From Candidatus Bipolaricaulota bacterium (lineage in GTDB: Bacteria > Bipolaricaulota > Bipolaricaulia > UBA7950 > UBA9294), in contig JAUWNS010000060.1 in assembly GCA_030612485.1 (NCBI GenBank), positions 1 to 12,235 of the forward strand: 12,235 nucleotides of DNA, given 5' to 3'. Both the position numbers and the translations under genes were made by a program. Positions 12,070 through 12,235 of this stretch are shown here, piece by piece; positions within the stretch are counted from its first letter, which is position 1, and every line of letters starts with the position of its first letter. A model generated the notes under the pieces. The model saw only the letters and a program-made list of their open reading frames with translations. It did not search any database and had not been told where the DNA came from.

Positions 12070-12235
12070 GACTGATGGGTATTTGCTAGGAGAACAACGG
12101 CACTGAAAGAAAGACCATGTGCCTGAGATGTTTTCGAAGAATAAAGGGTTCCTCACGGTTAAGGCAAGGTAACCCAGAGAAAGACTCAAGCGATGAGCGT
12201 AGCAAGAGAAAAAGCTTGTATCTTTCGCACGTTCC
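12070..12235. other. Right edge without recognisable gene
   Basis: No credible coding frame is seen on either strand. A short hairpin, GGTTA (12159-12163) with TAACC, and a loose CAAGC...GCTTG pair are present, but neither has a T tract. It is presumably intergenic DNA upstream of the barrel gene. Confidence 0.4.

Overview
This window is an accessory, repeat-rich stretch of a bacterial chromosome of roughly 50% GC. No ribosomal or housekeeping gene fixes the taxonomy. Promoters fit sigma70 (TTGACA/TATACT), Shine-Dalgarno sites are strong, and several products carry export signals. A large predicted beta-barrel protein suggests a diderm. An uncultured, possibly anaerobic or thermophilic lineage such as Bipolaricaulota/Acetothermia is a guess only.

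Left third (1-3540): a graveyard of toxin-antitoxin and small nuclease genes set in families of intergenic repeats. In order it holds the tail of an IS200/IS605-like transposase with an end hairpin; a broken DinJ/RelB-YafQ pair, the antitoxin cut by the IS-like end and the toxin cut by a repeat; an intact HEPN/MNT pair; a GxxExxY gene bracketed by two 81-bp direct repeats; a possible relic gene; and an intact Uma2 family nuclease. After that come repeat fragments and an 8-bp tandem array.

Middle (3507-8312): the core of the window. A near-consensus promoter leads into a cyclic-di-GMP-I (GEMM-I) riboswitch, an intrinsic terminator and a gene for a stand-alone MshEN domain, itself a c-di-GMP-binding fold. 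About 200 bp further on, a second GEMM-I aptamer, with an unusually extended P3 arm, lies upstream of three exported proteins: a small beta-rich protein (candidate surface subunit), a PapD/DUF916-like Ig-fold protein (candidate periplasmic chaperone) and a PKD-PKD-LamG protein (candidate adhesin). A strong hairpin separates the first of these from the other two.

Right (8313-12235): two nearly identical 69-bp direct repeats, each foldable into three consecutive hairpins, flank an orphan antitoxin and the relic of its ParE/RelE-like toxin. Converging on them from the right is a 972-residue exported protein with two Ig-like domains, a strand-rich barrel-like region, two SdrD-B-like domains and a C-terminal PKD domain. 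It has its own extended -10 promoter.

Working hypothesis: the middle and right parts encode a c-di-GMP-controlled cell-surface assembly system with candidate subunit, chaperone, adhesin and barrel or usher-like roles, plus a dedicated c-di-GMP-binding MshEN protein. The riboswitches and the MshEN motifs can be read directly from the sequence. The assembly roles are inferred from architecture and order.
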